Source: G963668345 sp965206025
Lineage (GTDB): Bacteria; Acidobacteriota; Terriglobia; Bryobacterales; UBA6623
Length of the DNA: 64,000 nucleotides
Direction: 5' to 3'
NCBI GenBank assembly: GCA_965206025.1
Contig: CBDBIU010000005.1
Location: 1,364,001 to 1,428,000, forward strand
Part shown: positions 50,442 to 60,066 of the stretch, piece by piece
Position numbering within the stretch: the first letter of the stretch is position 1
How the letters are laid out: the number at the start of each line of letters is the position of its first letter
Notes under the pieces: model-generated
The model's input: only the letters and a program-made list of their open reading frames with translations
What the model was told of the DNA's origin: nothing
Databases searched by the model: none
Translations under genes and position numbers: made by a program

Positions 50442-51425
50442 CTACTTCCGCTGCACCAGCACGCGGAACGTCTCGCCTAAGCCGAACAGCAGGGTCTTGA
50501 GCTGCATCCTCAGGTGCAGGCTCTCGGCTTCGCTCGACGCCTCAAGAGCCGCCTGGAAGTCGTCTTGCCTCCCGATCTCGCTCAAGAATATTGCTTGACT
50601 CCGTAAGCCTTCCGACTGAAACCCCAATGGCTCACCCCGCTTCTCAAGCGCCGTGAAGTTCACGTGAGCGGTGATATCCTGCTGCCCTGGATTCGCCAGA
50701 ACGTCTTCGCTTGCCTGGTGCTTTAGGTAGCTCATCAGTGAGCCGCCCGGCAAGCGGCGCCCCTCGGCGATTTCGTTGGCCGTGTAGCCGTAGTCGATGG
50801 TCAGCACATAGCCGCAATCTAGGGAGCGAGAAATCTTTTCCAGTTGGTCGAGCGCCTCCAGATTGACCTCGACCTTTTGGCCTTCGGCCAGTCGAGAGGT
50901 GTAGCTTTCGAGGTAACCCTGCAGCCGAGGACCGGACAGCGAACCTTCCACCCAGTCAAAGCCACCAACCCCCAGATCAACGTAGTGCTCGACGAGACCC
51001 TTGTCTTTGCGCTCGACCGAGTGTACGGGAAGCGCGTCGAAAAATTCGTTGCAGATGACGACGCCGCGGAATTGCTCGGGCAGCTCGCCTCCCGCGACAT
51101 CAACCGTCCTGCACGTCACGCCCGGCAGGCAGCGCTCGATTTGGGACGTCGTCTCGCCCCGACCGGCCCCCATCTCGACTACGGTGAAATCCAGTGGGCA
51201 GCCCATCTCGTGCCGCCAACTCTCGATCTGCTGTGCCAGCAGCCGGCCAAACACCGGTTGCAGTTGTGCGTTGGTGTAGAAATCCCCTCCGACTCCAAAC
51301 GGGTCTTGGGGACGGCAGTAGTAACCAAGCTCCGGCTGGTAGAGCGCCATCTCCATGAACTTGCGGAAAGGAAGGGGGCCCTCGCGGCGGATCTCGTTGG
51401 CGATGAGATCGGCAAGCTCCGTCAT
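50442..51425 (-). CDS. MidA/NDUFAF7-family SAM-dependent methyltransferase
   Basis: This 327-residue protein matches the family whose mitochondrial member methylates an arginine of complex I. Markers are FMEMALYQPELGYY (about 23-36), FGVGGDFYTNAQ, the SAM loop VEMGAGRGETTSQIE (about 84-98), VICNEFFDALPVHSV and TIDYGYTANE. The bacterial target is unknown. Its start overlaps the stop of the upstream 94-residue gene as ATGA, so the two are co-translated. Confidence 0.92.
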   Translation of the reverse strand: MTELADLIANEIRREGPLPFRKFMEMALYQPELGYYCRPQDPFGVGGDFYTNAQLQPVFGRLLAQQIESWRHEMGCPLDFTVVEMGAGRGETTSQIERCLPGVTCRTVDVAGGELPEQFRGVVICNEFFDALPVHSVERKDKGLVEHYVDLGVGGFDWVEGSLSGPRLQGYLESYTSRLAEGQKVEVNLEALDQLEKISRSLDCGYVLTIDYGYTANEIAEGRRLPGGSLMSYLKHQASEDVLANPGQQDITAHVNFTALEKRGEPLGFQSEGLRSQAIFLSEIGRQDDFQAALEASSEAESLHLRMQLKTLLFGLGETFRVLVQRK

Positions 51426-51706
51426 CGAGGCGCTTCGGGATTGTCGCGGCTCTGCGGCGTATAGACGAACATCTCGACAAAATAGTCGTGCAAGCCGTCA
51501 AAGATCATGCGCTGCAGCGTCCACGGGAACTGGCTGCTTGCGAGATCCCGAGGATGAATCTCCAGATAGTAGGTGTGGATGTCCGCCGGTTTGCTCTTCA
51601 GGTCGATGACCAGCTCGATCTTGCCGTCGTTGTCGCGGACCGAGAAATCAAGCAGCGGGTGAAGGTATTTCTTGAGCTCGTTGCGGACTTTCTCGAGCTC
51701 ATCCAT
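51422..51706 (-). CDS. Small conserved-looking protein upstream of the MidA-type gene
   Basis: The preferred start ATG at 51706 gives 94 residues (MDELEKVRNELKKYLHPLLD ...). The protein is alpha/beta, with a coil-like start, a DFSVRDNDGKIELVIDLKS strand pair and HPRDLASSQFPWTLQRM. I do not recognise a named family. It overlaps the methyltransferase start by four bases, which is good evidence that it is real. An open frame extends upstream but without family-like sequence. Confidence 0.75.
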   Translation of the reverse strand: MDELEKVRNELKKYLHPLLDFSVRDNDGKIELVIDLKSKPADIHTYYLEIHPRDLASSQFPWTLQRMIFDGLHDYFVEMFVYTPQSRDNPEAPR

Positions 51707-51797
51707 CGTTCGAGAATAGCAGAGCAGTTGCCGGGCGCTTGTCGCCACTCTCATCAGGCAAGCCGCCGCCGCTGTGCTCGCCCGCACTATCGCCATC

Positions 51798-51816
51798 TGG
51801 TGAGAAAGCGGGCTAG
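51798..51816 (+). repeat. Solo family A end at the stop codon of the adaptor gene
   Basis: tggtgagaaagcgggctag is the family A end with one base missing. Its CTAG (51813-51816) contains the TAG stop of the minus-strand adaptor gene. No partner end is visible within 100 bases. Confidence 0.6.
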
Positions 51817-53021
51817 GGAGTACGCCGGCTCACTCGGACGCCGGCCTCGACGGACTCGTCCGGATGCGTGATGACCAGCTCACCCGCCTCGACGCCGGAG
51901 AGGATTTGAGCTGTCAGACCGCTGCGCCGGCCAATCTCTACGGTTCGCAGCTGCGCGAACTCTCCATCCACGACAAACACAGCCCACTGATCGCCGCGGC
52001 GGAACAACGCGCTGCTGGGCACTTGGAGAACTTCGTCCTCCTCCCACAAGATGAACTTCGTCTCCACGCGATACCCATCGCCGAGCCTTTCCCATTCTTC
52101 CGGCGGAGACACGATGTCGGCAATCACCAGCACGCGCTGTTCCTCGACGCCGAGAGCCGAGATCTTCGTAAACCCGAAGGGCTCGACGACGCGCACGCGG
52201 GCTTCGAGCGGCTGTTCACCGCCCCAGCGTTCTAGGATCACGCGAGTACCCGGCCCGGCACGGACGGCGTCCGCCGACAGCAGTTCGACCTCCACTTCCA
52301 AAAGGCGCGGATTGCCGATCTCCAGCAGCGGCTCTCCACGGCTCACGACTCCTTCACTTTCGCGCAGCACTTTGAGAACACTTCCGCTAATGGGAGCGTG
52401 GACTGCCACGGTTTCAGCAGGCTGTTCGGTCTTCTGCGCCGCGGAGTGGCGCAGTGCGGTGCGGGCCGCCTCCAGCTCGGACCGCGCCACCTCGACCGAG
52501 AACTCCGCCGAGCGCAAGTTCGCGCCCGTTCTTCGGGCTTCGGCTTCGGCTTGGTTGAGTTCTTCGTCGGAGACAGTGCCTGCTTCGTGCAGCTCGCGGA
52601 CGCGGGCCAGTTGTGATTCCCAGTAGCGGGCATCCGCGGCCGCGGCGACGACGTTCTCTTGGGCTCCCTTGAGCGCTGCCTGCGTCGTCACAACACGGGC
52701 GTGCGCCTCGGCCCGTGCACGCGGATCCAGTACCGTTGAGCGCAGAGGGTCGAGCGTCAGGAGTTGCCGACCGCGTTTCACCGAGTCTCCCACGTCGAGT
52801 TCGACGCGTCTGAGAAAACCAGCTACCGGCGCGGAGATCACGAAGTGGTCGACGACCCGGGTTCTGCCTTCTTCCTCCACGGTGACCTGGAGGGGCCCTC
52901 TCACGACGGCGGCGGTTTCGACGGGCGCCGGTTGCGGCATGAAGCCCCACACAATGGCCAGCACGACCAGCGCGCAAAAGCCGAGCAGTCCCAAACGGCG
53001 GCGCCACTTCACGATGTGCAC
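51813..53021 (-). CDS. HlyD/MacA-type adaptor of an ABC exporter
   Basis: This 402-residue protein has an N-terminal membrane anchor (about 10-30), a lipoyl/barrel-hybrid domain (VDHFVISAPVAGFLRRVELD), a coiled-coil hairpin (about 105-205) and a C-terminal barrel with APISGSVLKVLRESEG. It bridges the permease and an outer-membrane channel in the periplasm. It follows the permease by 6 bases and is last in the operon. The TAG stop sits inside a family A end. Confidence 0.9.
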   Translation of the reverse strand: MHIVKWRRRLGLLGFCALVVLAIVWGFMPQPAPVETAAVVRGPLQVTVEEEGRTRVVDHFVISAPVAGFLRRVELDVGDSVKRGRQLLTLDPLRSTVLDPRARAEAHARVVTTQAALKGAQENVVAAAADARYWESQLARVRELHEAGTVSDEELNQAEAEARRTGANLRSAEFSVEVARSELEAARTALRHSAAQKTEQPAETVAVHAPISGSVLKVLRESEGVVSRGEPLLEIGNPRLLEVEVELLSADAVRAGPGTRVILERWGGEQPLEARVRVVEPFGFTKISALGVEEQRVLVIADIVSPPEEWERLGDGYRVETKFILWEEDEVLQVPSSALFRRGDQWAVFVVDGEFAQLRTVEIGRRSGLTAQILSGVEAGELVITHPDESVEAGVRVSRRTP

Positions 53022-53027
53022 TTCCAG

Positions 53028-55391
53028 CTACTCCTTCGTCTTCAAGACGGCGACAAGATCGAGATGGTCGAGTTTCCGACGCACAACGAGCGCCGAGATA
53101 CAGGCAGACGCTAACACAACGGTTGCGGCAAACGAGTACGTGCTCGCTTCCACCACGAAAGGGAACCGGAAGAGATCTGTTTCGAGCGAGGCCACAACAT
53201 AGCCGCAGAGCAACCTTCCGATGAGGAATCCGAGAGGAACGGCGGCCAACGTGAGCACAGCCAGCTCGCCCAACAGGATGTAGGAAATCTCGCCGCGGGT
53301 CATGCCCAGCACCCGCAAGCTGGCCAGCTCGCGGCTACGCTCGGAAAGGGAGATGCGAGCACTGTTGTATACGACACCGAACGCAATCGTACCGGCAAAG
53401 AGAGTGATAAAGGAGGCGAAGGTCAACAGTTGCTCGGCCATGGTCTCTTCGAGGTTCTTCAATGCCTTCTTGCGCACGGTGACGCCGGCCACGCGAGGCA
53501 TCTCCTTGAGCGAAGTATAGATTTCGTTTTCGTAACGGGAATCCGCGGACAGAAAAGCCCCGGAGACCGCATGCCCCTCGCGCATCATGCGGTTCAGCGC
53601 ATCGATATGCATGCAGGCCGAGAGGCCGACGTACTGGTTGCCGAAGCCGGCGACCCGCACCTGCCTCACCGGGCGGCCTCCTTCGAGCACCTCCACGGTC
53701 ACCGGGTCGCCGGGGCCGACGTTCAAGATGCCGCCGAGGAAGTCCGTCATCACCAGGCCGTCCCGGGGGATGTCGATCGGGTTGAGATCGACGTCCAGCA
53801 AACGATAGAGGTCGCCGCCGGGCCGGATTCCCCAGATCGCCGTGCGATAGGTGCGATGCCCGGAGCGGAGCCGCACCGGCACCGTCCGAAACGGCTCTCC
53901 GTATTCGACTCCGGGTAGGCTCCGTAACTCATTGAGGACGCGGCCGGAGGTCGGCTCGACGAACGTTACGGTCATGTCGTCCCGCTGTGCCAGCTCAAAC
54001 TCCACGTAAATCATGTGCTCCACAATATCACCGAAGAAAAAGCCCGCCATCAGAATCGCATAGGCAAACGCGATGCCAATCGCGGTGAGTAGCGATTTCA
54101 GCGGCTGGCGTTCGATGTTTCTGGCAATCATGCGCGTCGGTTGCGAGAGCCAGCGCTTGAAGCCCAACCGCTCGATCACGGTCTCGCGGTAACGAGCCGG
54201 CGGTTCCGGGCGCATGGCCTCCGCCGGGGGTTGGCGCGCGGCGGCGCGAACGGAGTAGAGAGTGCCCGCCAACGCCGCCCCAGCGCTCACTAGGCCGGCT
54301 ATCACCGCGACGTGTGGCTCCAGGACATAGCGCAGGAACGGAAAGCGGTAGAACTCGATGTACATGGCACTGAGGCCCCGTCCGAAGCGCTCGCCGCCCA
54401 CTATCCCTCCCAAGACCCCGAGGGCGACGATCACAAGTACAAACTTTGCGTAGTGGAAGGCCACGTCGAAGTTGCTATAGCCGAAGGCCTTCAGGGTCGC
54501 CACTTGCTCCCGCTCGGTTCGGATCAGACGCCCCACGACGACATTGAGCAGGAAGGCGGCGACAGCCAGAAAGATGAGCGGGTAGATGGTGGCCATCTGC
54601 TCGAGCTGGCGAAACTCTTCGGACAAGTAGCGATGCGACACCTGGTCCTTACGGCCGTAGGCGCCGAGTCCTCCGTAGCGCCGGAGCAGGTCGTCCGTGC
54701 GGTCAATCACCTCCTCCAGGCGGCCGGTGGCGGTGAGCGTCAGCGCCACGTCGTTGAACGCCCCTTCCATGTCATAGGCTGCTTCCAGCGGGGTTCGCGC
54801 CATCCACATCACCCCGAAGCTTTCAAAGTCGGGGATGAAGTCCCCCGCTCGGATCGGAAAGATGTGTTCCGGCGATAAGGCGACACCGACGATGCGCAGG
54901 CGCTTGCGGCGCCCGTTGATCACGACGGCAATCCGGTCGCCCGGCTGAAAGCCATGAGCCTTGGCAAACGAGTCGTGGACGACCACCTCGTCGTCCCGGC
55001 GCGAGTCGACCAATCGGCCTCGCATCAGATAGAGGCCGTTGAGAAGCGGCGGGCCGAAGTCGGGAACCGATACGAGCAACCCCGTCACCGGGTCCGGATA
55101 ATCCTCGACCTCGACCTTGGCCGGCGCCACGACACGGGTCTGAACGTGTCTCACGCCGGGGATCGCTTGCAGCCTGGCCCGCAGAGATTCCGGAGCCCGC
55201 TTGAGAGAGGCGAAGACTTCCGCAAAGTGATAGTCGCCGTAGTAGACAGCCTGCGTGAGGCGCAGGGAATCGCGCGTGCTGAGCGACATGACAAAGGTCG
55301 CCGCGCCGCTCGCGATCACCATCGCGATAGCCAAGGCCTGGCCCTTCATCGCCCAAAGGTCCCGGAAGAGCTTGCGGTGGAGGGCGGTCAT
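53028..55391 (-). CDS. ABC transporter permease with two FtsX domains
   Basis: This 787-residue permease has a first membrane helix near residue 20 (MKGQALAIAMVIASGAATFV). A large periplasmic MacB-type domain follows (about 45-260), then three helices (about 265-390), a second copy of the layout from about 430, and three closing helices (about 665-775). The C-terminal FtsX domain carries ERSRELASLRVLGMTRGEIS. This 8-helix duplicated plan is shared with LolC/MacB relatives and several lipid or lipoprotein exporters. The cargo is unknown. It sits between the ATPase (3-base gap) and the adaptor. Confidence 0.92.
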   Translation of the reverse strand: MTALHRKLFRDLWAMKGQALAIAMVIASGAATFVMSLSTRDSLRLTQAVYYGDYHFAEVFASLKRAPESLRARLQAIPGVRHVQTRVVAPAKVEVEDYPDPVTGLLVSVPDFGPPLLNGLYLMRGRLVDSRRDDEVVVHDSFAKAHGFQPGDRIAVVINGRRKRLRIVGVALSPEHIFPIRAGDFIPDFESFGVMWMARTPLEAAYDMEGAFNDVALTLTATGRLEEVIDRTDDLLRRYGGLGAYGRKDQVSHRYLSEEFRQLEQMATIYPLIFLAVAAFLLNVVVGRLIRTEREQVATLKAFGYSNFDVAFHYAKFVLVIVALGVLGGIVGGERFGRGLSAMYIEFYRFPFLRYVLEPHVAVIAGLVSAGAALAGTLYSVRAAARQPPAEAMRPEPPARYRETVIERLGFKRWLSQPTRMIARNIERQPLKSLLTAIGIAFAYAILMAGFFFGDIVEHMIYVEFELAQRDDMTVTFVEPTSGRVLNELRSLPGVEYGEPFRTVPVRLRSGHRTYRTAIWGIRPGGDLYRLLDVDLNPIDIPRDGLVMTDFLGGILNVGPGDPVTVEVLEGGRPVRQVRVAGFGNQYVGLSACMHIDALNRMMREGHAVSGAFLSADSRYENEIYTSLKEMPRVAGVTVRKKALKNLEETMAEQLLTFASFITLFAGTIAFGVVYNSARISLSERSRELASLRVLGMTRGEISYILLGELAVLTLAAVPLGFLIGRLLCGYVVASLETDLFRFPFVVEASTYSFAATVVLASACISALVVRRKLDHLDLVAVLKTKE

Positions 55392-55394
55392 AGG

Positions 55395-56135
55395 CTACCA
55401 GCGCAACTCCCGAGCAGGCTTCTTCGCCACGTTGCGGCGGACCTCGCCGATCCGGCCGTCGTGCAGGTGAATGACGCGGTCGGCCATGCCGGCGATGTCG
55501 GCGTTGTGAGTGATCAGGACGGTCGTGGTCCCCAGTTCGCGGTTGACTCTTTCGAGGGCCTCGAGGACGACGATCCCGGTGGCTGAGTCGAGGGCGCCGG
55601 TCGGTTCGTCGCAAAGCAGCACGGCCGGGTTTTTCGCGATCGCCCGCGCGATGGCCACGCGCTGCTGCTCTCCGCCGGATAACTGCGACGGGAAATGATG
55701 TATCCTGTCCCCGAGATTCACCACCCTAAGGGCGTCGGCGGGATCCATCGGATGCTCGGCGATCTCTGTTACGACGGCCACGTTCTCGAGCGCCGTGAGG
55801 CTGGGAATCAGATTGTAGAACTGAAAAACAAAGCCGACGTGCGATCGGCGGTACTCGGTCAGCTCCCGGTCCGCGGCACCGGTGAGGTCTTTACCGTGGT
55901 AGCTGACACGGCCGCTCGTCGCCGCGTCCAGGCCGCCAAGAATGTTCAGCAGGGTTGACTTGCCGCTGCCGGAGGGTCCCAGCAGAACCACCAGCTCCCC
56001 CAAGTAGAAGTCCAGGTCAATGCCGCGCAGGGCCTCGACTCGCACCTCGCCCATGCCGTAGGTCTTGGTCAGGCCCCGGGCCTCAAAGACGGTTTCTTTG
56101 ATTTGGGCGTCTGGCGTTGTCGCTGAGTCGGGCAC
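55395..56135 (-). CDS. ABC transporter ATPase (LolD/MacB type)
   Basis: This 246-residue protein shows Walker A GPSGSGKST (about 53-61), a Q-loop in VFQFYNLIPSLTALENV, the signature LSGGEQQRVAIARAI, Walker B VLLCDEPTGALD and the switch histidine in LITHN. It belongs to the MacB/LolD family that powers FtsX-type permeases. It is the first gene of the ATPase-permease-adaptor operon. Confidence 0.95.
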   Translation of the reverse strand: MPDSATTPDAQIKETVFEARGLTKTYGMGEVRVEALRGIDLDFYLGELVVLLGPSGSGKSTLLNILGGLDAATSGRVSYHGKDLTGAADRELTEYRRSHVGFVFQFYNLIPSLTALENVAVVTEIAEHPMDPADALRVVNLGDRIHHFPSQLSGGEQQRVAIARAIAKNPAVLLCDEPTGALDSATGIVVLEALERVNRELGTTTVLITHNADIAGMADRVIHLHDGRIGEVRRNVAKKPARELRW

Positions 56136-56325
56136 GAGTCGTCACCCTGATCTGGATCGGCAACCACTGTCCGAGGGTCCGCTCCTATCGTTCACCGCTG
56201 GACAAAATTCGACGCGCCGGAGACAGCGTGAAGTGGGTAGGTTTTATTGAAACAGATGCTAGTCCGCGCCGCCACTAAGACGGGCCGATGAACCTTCTTC
56301 TGCTAAAATCGGACCGAGGTGCTCT

Positions 56326-58554
56326 ATGGACCCTCGCCACGCATCCCCGCGCCGTTTGACCTTATCGATCACACTCCTGCTGGCCGTCTCACTCGCCCCG
56401 GCCACGGCTGCTCACTGGGCCTCTTGGCGGGGACCCGCTTCCGACGGCGTCTCGCTTGAAACCGGGTTGCCCTCGAGTTGGTCCCCCGAGGGCGAAAACC
56501 TGCTTTGGAAAGCGCCGATCGGCGGCCGTTCCACCCCCATCGTGCTCGACGGACGGGTCTGCATCCTGACTCTGGCGGATCCCGACACGCCGCAAAAATG
56601 GCAGGAACAGATTGCCTGCTTGGACGCCGACACGGGCGAGCTTGTTTGGGAATACCGCTATAACGTTTTCCAGACCGATATTCCCCACCACCGTATCGGA
56701 TGGGCCAACCTGGTCGGCGACGCGGAAACCGGCTACGTCTATTCTCACGGGGTCGAGGGAATGGTCCACTGCTTCGACCGCGACGGCAAGATCGTCTGGT
56801 CGCGCCCGTTCACCGAGGAAGTCGGCCGCATCTCGGGTTTCGGGGGACGCACGGTCAACCCCATTCTCGACGGCAACCTTGTGATCGTCAGCTTTTTGAG
56901 CGTGCCTTGGTGGTCGACGCCGGGGCCCAAGCATAGGTTCTACGCGCTCGACAAGAAAACCGGCGACACGGTCTGGGTTTCCGAACCAGGCGGGCGTCCC
57001 CTTGATACGACGTATTCGGCCCCCGTGGTGAGGGTCATCAACGGCGAGAGGCTTCTCGTGGCAGGCAACGGCGACGGGGGCGTCTACGGGATGCGGGTCG
57101 CGACCGGCGAAAAAGTTTGGGGATTCAAGTTCAGCAAGCGCGGCATCAACTCATCGGTGGTCGTCGACGGCAGTCTGGTTTACGCTTCCCACAGCGAGGA
57201 GAATCTCGACGGCAGTACGGGTATGGGCCGGCTGATCTGCTTGGATGCGAGCCGAGTCACCGACGGCAAGCCGCGCGAGGTGTGGCGGGCCGAGGGTTTC
57301 ACGGGCGGTTACGCCTCCCCGGCTATTCACCAGGGCCGGCTGTATCACGTCGACAACTCGGCCAACGTTACGGCTTTCGACGCCCGAACCGGCAAGCAGC
57401 TCTGGCTTCACAACATCGGCATTGCGCAGAAGGCTTCTCCGGTGGTGGCCGACGGCAAGATCTACGTGTCCGATGTTGACGGGCAATTCCACATCCTCAA
57501 GATGCGGGGAGACGAAGAACCCGAGGTCCTTGACGTCGATGAGTTCAAGAACCCGGATGGCTCCGCTACTCAGATCAACGGATCGGTGGCCATTGCCGAT
57601 GGGCGTATTTATTTGTTGACGAACAACAATCTTTACTGCATTGGGAACAAGACGAGCGGAGAAGCGGGGTCCGCGCCTGCCGCGTCTTCACCCGAACAGG
57701 CGCCGGCGGGCGCCGAGCCGGCCTTCGTACAGGTCGTCCCCGGCGAGATCGTTCTTTCGGCCGGATCGAAGCACCAGTTTCGCGCCCGAGCTTTCGACGC
57801 CACAGGCCGGCTGATCGGGGAGTCCGATGCGACGTGGACGCTGGAGGGTATTGAAGGTTCTGTTTCTTCGTCGGGCGAGCTGACCCTCGGCGACGCCAAC
57901 CGGCCCCAAGGGGGAATGGTCGTGGCCACCGTAGGGTCTCTCAAGAACTCGGCGCGGGTCAGCAGCCGGCCGGTGATTCGCTTCGAGGAAAACTTTGACC
58001 GGCTGGAAGAGAAATCCATTCCCGGCGGGTGGAATTTCACCAAAGGGCGTTTCCAGGCGGCCACCGTGGAGGGGGCGAAGGTCCTGAAAAAACTCTCGGG
58101 CAACCCGCGCGGTTGGAGGACTACGGTCTATATCGGTGACCCCAACGCTTCGGGGTACGTCATCGAAGCGGACTTGCTGGGGACCGAGCAGAAGCGGCGG
58201 ATGCCCGACATGGGTTTGGTGTCCCACCGCTATACGATGGCGCTGATGGGCAACCGCCAGCAGTTGACGATTCGCACCTGGCTGTCGGAATTCGAAAGAT
58301 TCTCCAAAGTGATCAAATTCCGCTGGGACCCCGACGTCTGGTACCGCGTGAAAATGCAAGTTGACCTCGAGCCGGAAGGCGGGGAAGGTACGGTCCGCGG
58401 CAAGGTTTGGAAGAAAGGCGAGCCGGAACCCGCCGAGTGGACGATCGAGGCGGTGGATCCGATCGCGCATCGCAACGGCAGCCCCGGCATCTACGGCTAT
58501 TCGTCGGCCGAGATTCTCTATGACAATGTTTCCGTAACGCCCCGCGGCGGGTGA
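56326..58554 (+). CDS. PQQ-like beta-propeller protein with C-terminal LamG-like domain
   Basis: This 742-residue secreted protein has a signal peptide (LTLSITLLLAVSLAPATAA, cut near 29). Residues about 30-445 form a PQQ-like/BamB-type propeller, with repeats such as GELVWEYRYN, KIVWSRPF, DTVWVSEPG, EKVWGFKF and GKQLWLHNIG. Residues about 465-560 look like an Ig-like domain, and 565-742 resemble a LamG-like beta-sandwich (FEENFDRLEEKSIPGGWNF). Without the W-x-R catalytic pattern I cannot call it a true quinoprotein dehydrogenase. It heads an operon: the next gene starts 18 bases after it. Confidence 0.85.
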   Translation: MDPRHASPRRLTLSITLLLAVSLAPATAAHWASWRGPASDGVSLETGLPSSWSPEGENLLWKAPIGGRSTPIVLDGRVCILTLADPDTPQKWQEQIACLDADTGELVWEYRYNVFQTDIPHHRIGWANLVGDAETGYVYSHGVEGMVHCFDRDGKIVWSRPFTEEVGRISGFGGRTVNPILDGNLVIVSFLSVPWWSTPGPKHRFYALDKKTGDTVWVSEPGGRPLDTTYSAPVVRVINGERLLVAGNGDGGVYGMRVATGEKVWGFKFSKRGINSSVVVDGSLVYASHSEENLDGSTGMGRLICLDASRVTDGKPREVWRAEGFTGGYASPAIHQGRLYHVDNSANVTAFDARTGKQLWLHNIGIAQKASPVVADGKIYVSDVDGQFHILKMRGDEEPEVLDVDEFKNPDGSATQINGSVAIADGRIYLLTNNNLYCIGNKTSGEAGSAPAASSPEQAPAGAEPAFVQVVPGEIVLSAGSKHQFRARAFDATGRLIGESDATWTLEGIEGSVSSSGELTLGDANRPQGGMVVATVGSLKNSARVSSRPVIRFEENFDRLEEKSIPGGWNFTKGRFQAATVEGAKVLKKLSGNPRGWRTTVYIGDPNASGYVIEADLLGTEQKRRMPDMGLVSHRYTMALMGNRQQLTIRTWLSEFERFSKVIKFRWDPDVWYRVKMQVDLEPEGGEGTVRGKVWKKGEPEPAEWTIEAVDPIAHRNGSPGIYGYSSAEILYDNVSVTPRGG

Positions 58555-58572
58555 TTTTCGGCTGACCCCAGA

Positions 58573-60018
58573 GTGAACCGGATGAAAAACGTAAGGCTTG
58601 ACCGGCAGTTCAGGCTCACAATCGCGCTACTGGCCGTTGGCCTATGGGTTTTCCCTATGCAGGCCGAGGACTGGCCCATGTGGGGCGGCAAACCCGGCCG
58701 CAACTTGGTTTCTCAAGAGAAGAACATTCCGCGCACGTGGGACATCGACACCAAGACCAACATCAAGTGGGTTGCCGAGCTCGGCTCGCAGTCCTATGGG
58801 AACCCGGTTATCGCTGGCGGCAAGGTTTTCGTGGGCACGAACAACCAGCTCGTTCGCAACCCTAAACTCGGCGGCGACCGCGGCGTCGTGATGGCCTTCC
58901 GCGAGACCGACGGCAAGTTCCTATGGCAGATGACCCACAAGAAGCTGCCCTCCGGCCGCGTCAACGACTGGCCGGAGCAGGGCGTCTGTTCCTCACCGGC
59001 GGTAGTGGGCGATCGGCTCTATTACGTGTCGAATCGGGCGCAGGTGTTGGCTCTCGACACCGAGGGCTTTCTCGACGGTGAGAACGATGGCCCCTACCAG
59101 GACGAGGAGTCCGCTTCCGAGACAGACGGCGACATTGTGTGGTCGCTCGACATGTATAACGAGCTGGGCGTGTTTCCGCACAATATGGCCGCCACTTCGC
59201 CGCTTGTCGTCGGTGATTTGCTTTTCGTGAATACATCGAACGGAGTGGACGAGAGCCACGTCAACATCCCCTCGCCGCGGTCGCCGAGTTTTTTGGCGGT
59301 CAACCGCAACACGGGCGAGATCGTCTGGGAAGACAGATCGCCGGGCGACGGCATCCTTCACGGGCAGTGGGCTTCCCCCGCCTATGGCGTGATCGGCGGC
59401 AGGGCGCAGGTCATCTTTGCCGGAGGGGACGGGTGGCTCTATTCTTTCGAGCCCGAAACGGGGAAGCTGATTTGGAAGTTCGACTGTAACCCCATGGATT
59501 CCGAGTGGAAGCAGGGTCGCGGCGACCGCAACAATATCATCGCCACCCCGGTGGTCTACGACGACAAGGTGTTCATCGCCGTCGGGCAAGACCCCGAGCA
59601 CGGCGAAGGCGTGGGCCACCTGTGGGTTGTTGACGCCACGAAGACCGGGGACGTCACCGAAAACGGTGTGGTTTGGCATCACGCTTTCCGACGCACCATC
59701 TCGACCGTGGCCATCGATGAGGGTATTGTCTACGCGGCGAATTTCAGCGGCTTTTTTCATGCCCTCGACCTGAAGACGGGCGGGTTGCTTTGGGAGTACG
59801 ACACGTTAGCCGCGGTTTGGGGGTCGCCCTTCGTCGTCGATGGCAAGGTGATGCTGGGGGACGAAGACGGCGACGTGACGATCATGAAAACCGGGCGAGT
59901 CAAGGAAGTGCTGTCGGAAGTCAATTTCGGCAACACGGTCTACTCGACGCCCGTGGTGGCCAACGGCACGCTCTACATCATGACGCGCTCTCACCTCTAC
60001 GCCATCGCCGGCCAGTAG
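58573..60018 (+). CDS. PQQ-like beta-propeller protein (secreted)
   Basis: This 481-residue protein has a signal peptide (about 1-32, ending FPMQAEDWP) and eight or so PQQ-type blades (WPMWGGKPGRNLVSQ, GKFLWQMTHK, DIVWSLDMYN, GEIVWEDRS, GKLIWKFDC, GGLLWEYDT). GTG at 58573 or ATG at 58582 can serve as start. It lies between the other propeller gene and the acyl-activating enzyme, 48 bases from the latter. Similar proteins in these phyla are very abundant and mostly uncharacterised. Confidence 0.88.
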   Translation: MNRMKNVRLDRQFRLTIALLAVGLWVFPMQAEDWPMWGGKPGRNLVSQEKNIPRTWDIDTKTNIKWVAELGSQSYGNPVIAGGKVFVGTNNQLVRNPKLGGDRGVVMAFRETDGKFLWQMTHKKLPSGRVNDWPEQGVCSSPAVVGDRLYYVSNRAQVLALDTEGFLDGENDGPYQDEESASETDGDIVWSLDMYNELGVFPHNMAATSPLVVGDLLFVNTSNGVDESHVNIPSPRSPSFLAVNRNTGEIVWEDRSPGDGILHGQWASPAYGVIGGRAQVIFAGGDGWLYSFEPETGKLIWKFDCNPMDSEWKQGRGDRNNIIATPVVYDDKVFIAVGQDPEHGEGVGHLWVVDATKTGDVTENGVVWHHAFRRTISTVAIDEGIVYAANFSGFFHALDLKTGGLLWEYDTLAAVWGSPFVVDGKVMLGDEDGDVTIMKTGRVKEVLSEVNFGNTVYSTPVVANGTLYIMTRSHLYAIAGQ

Positions 60019-60066
60019 CAGGCGGGAGAGATCATTCTGTCTTTCAGAGGTTAGCCGACAGCCCCG

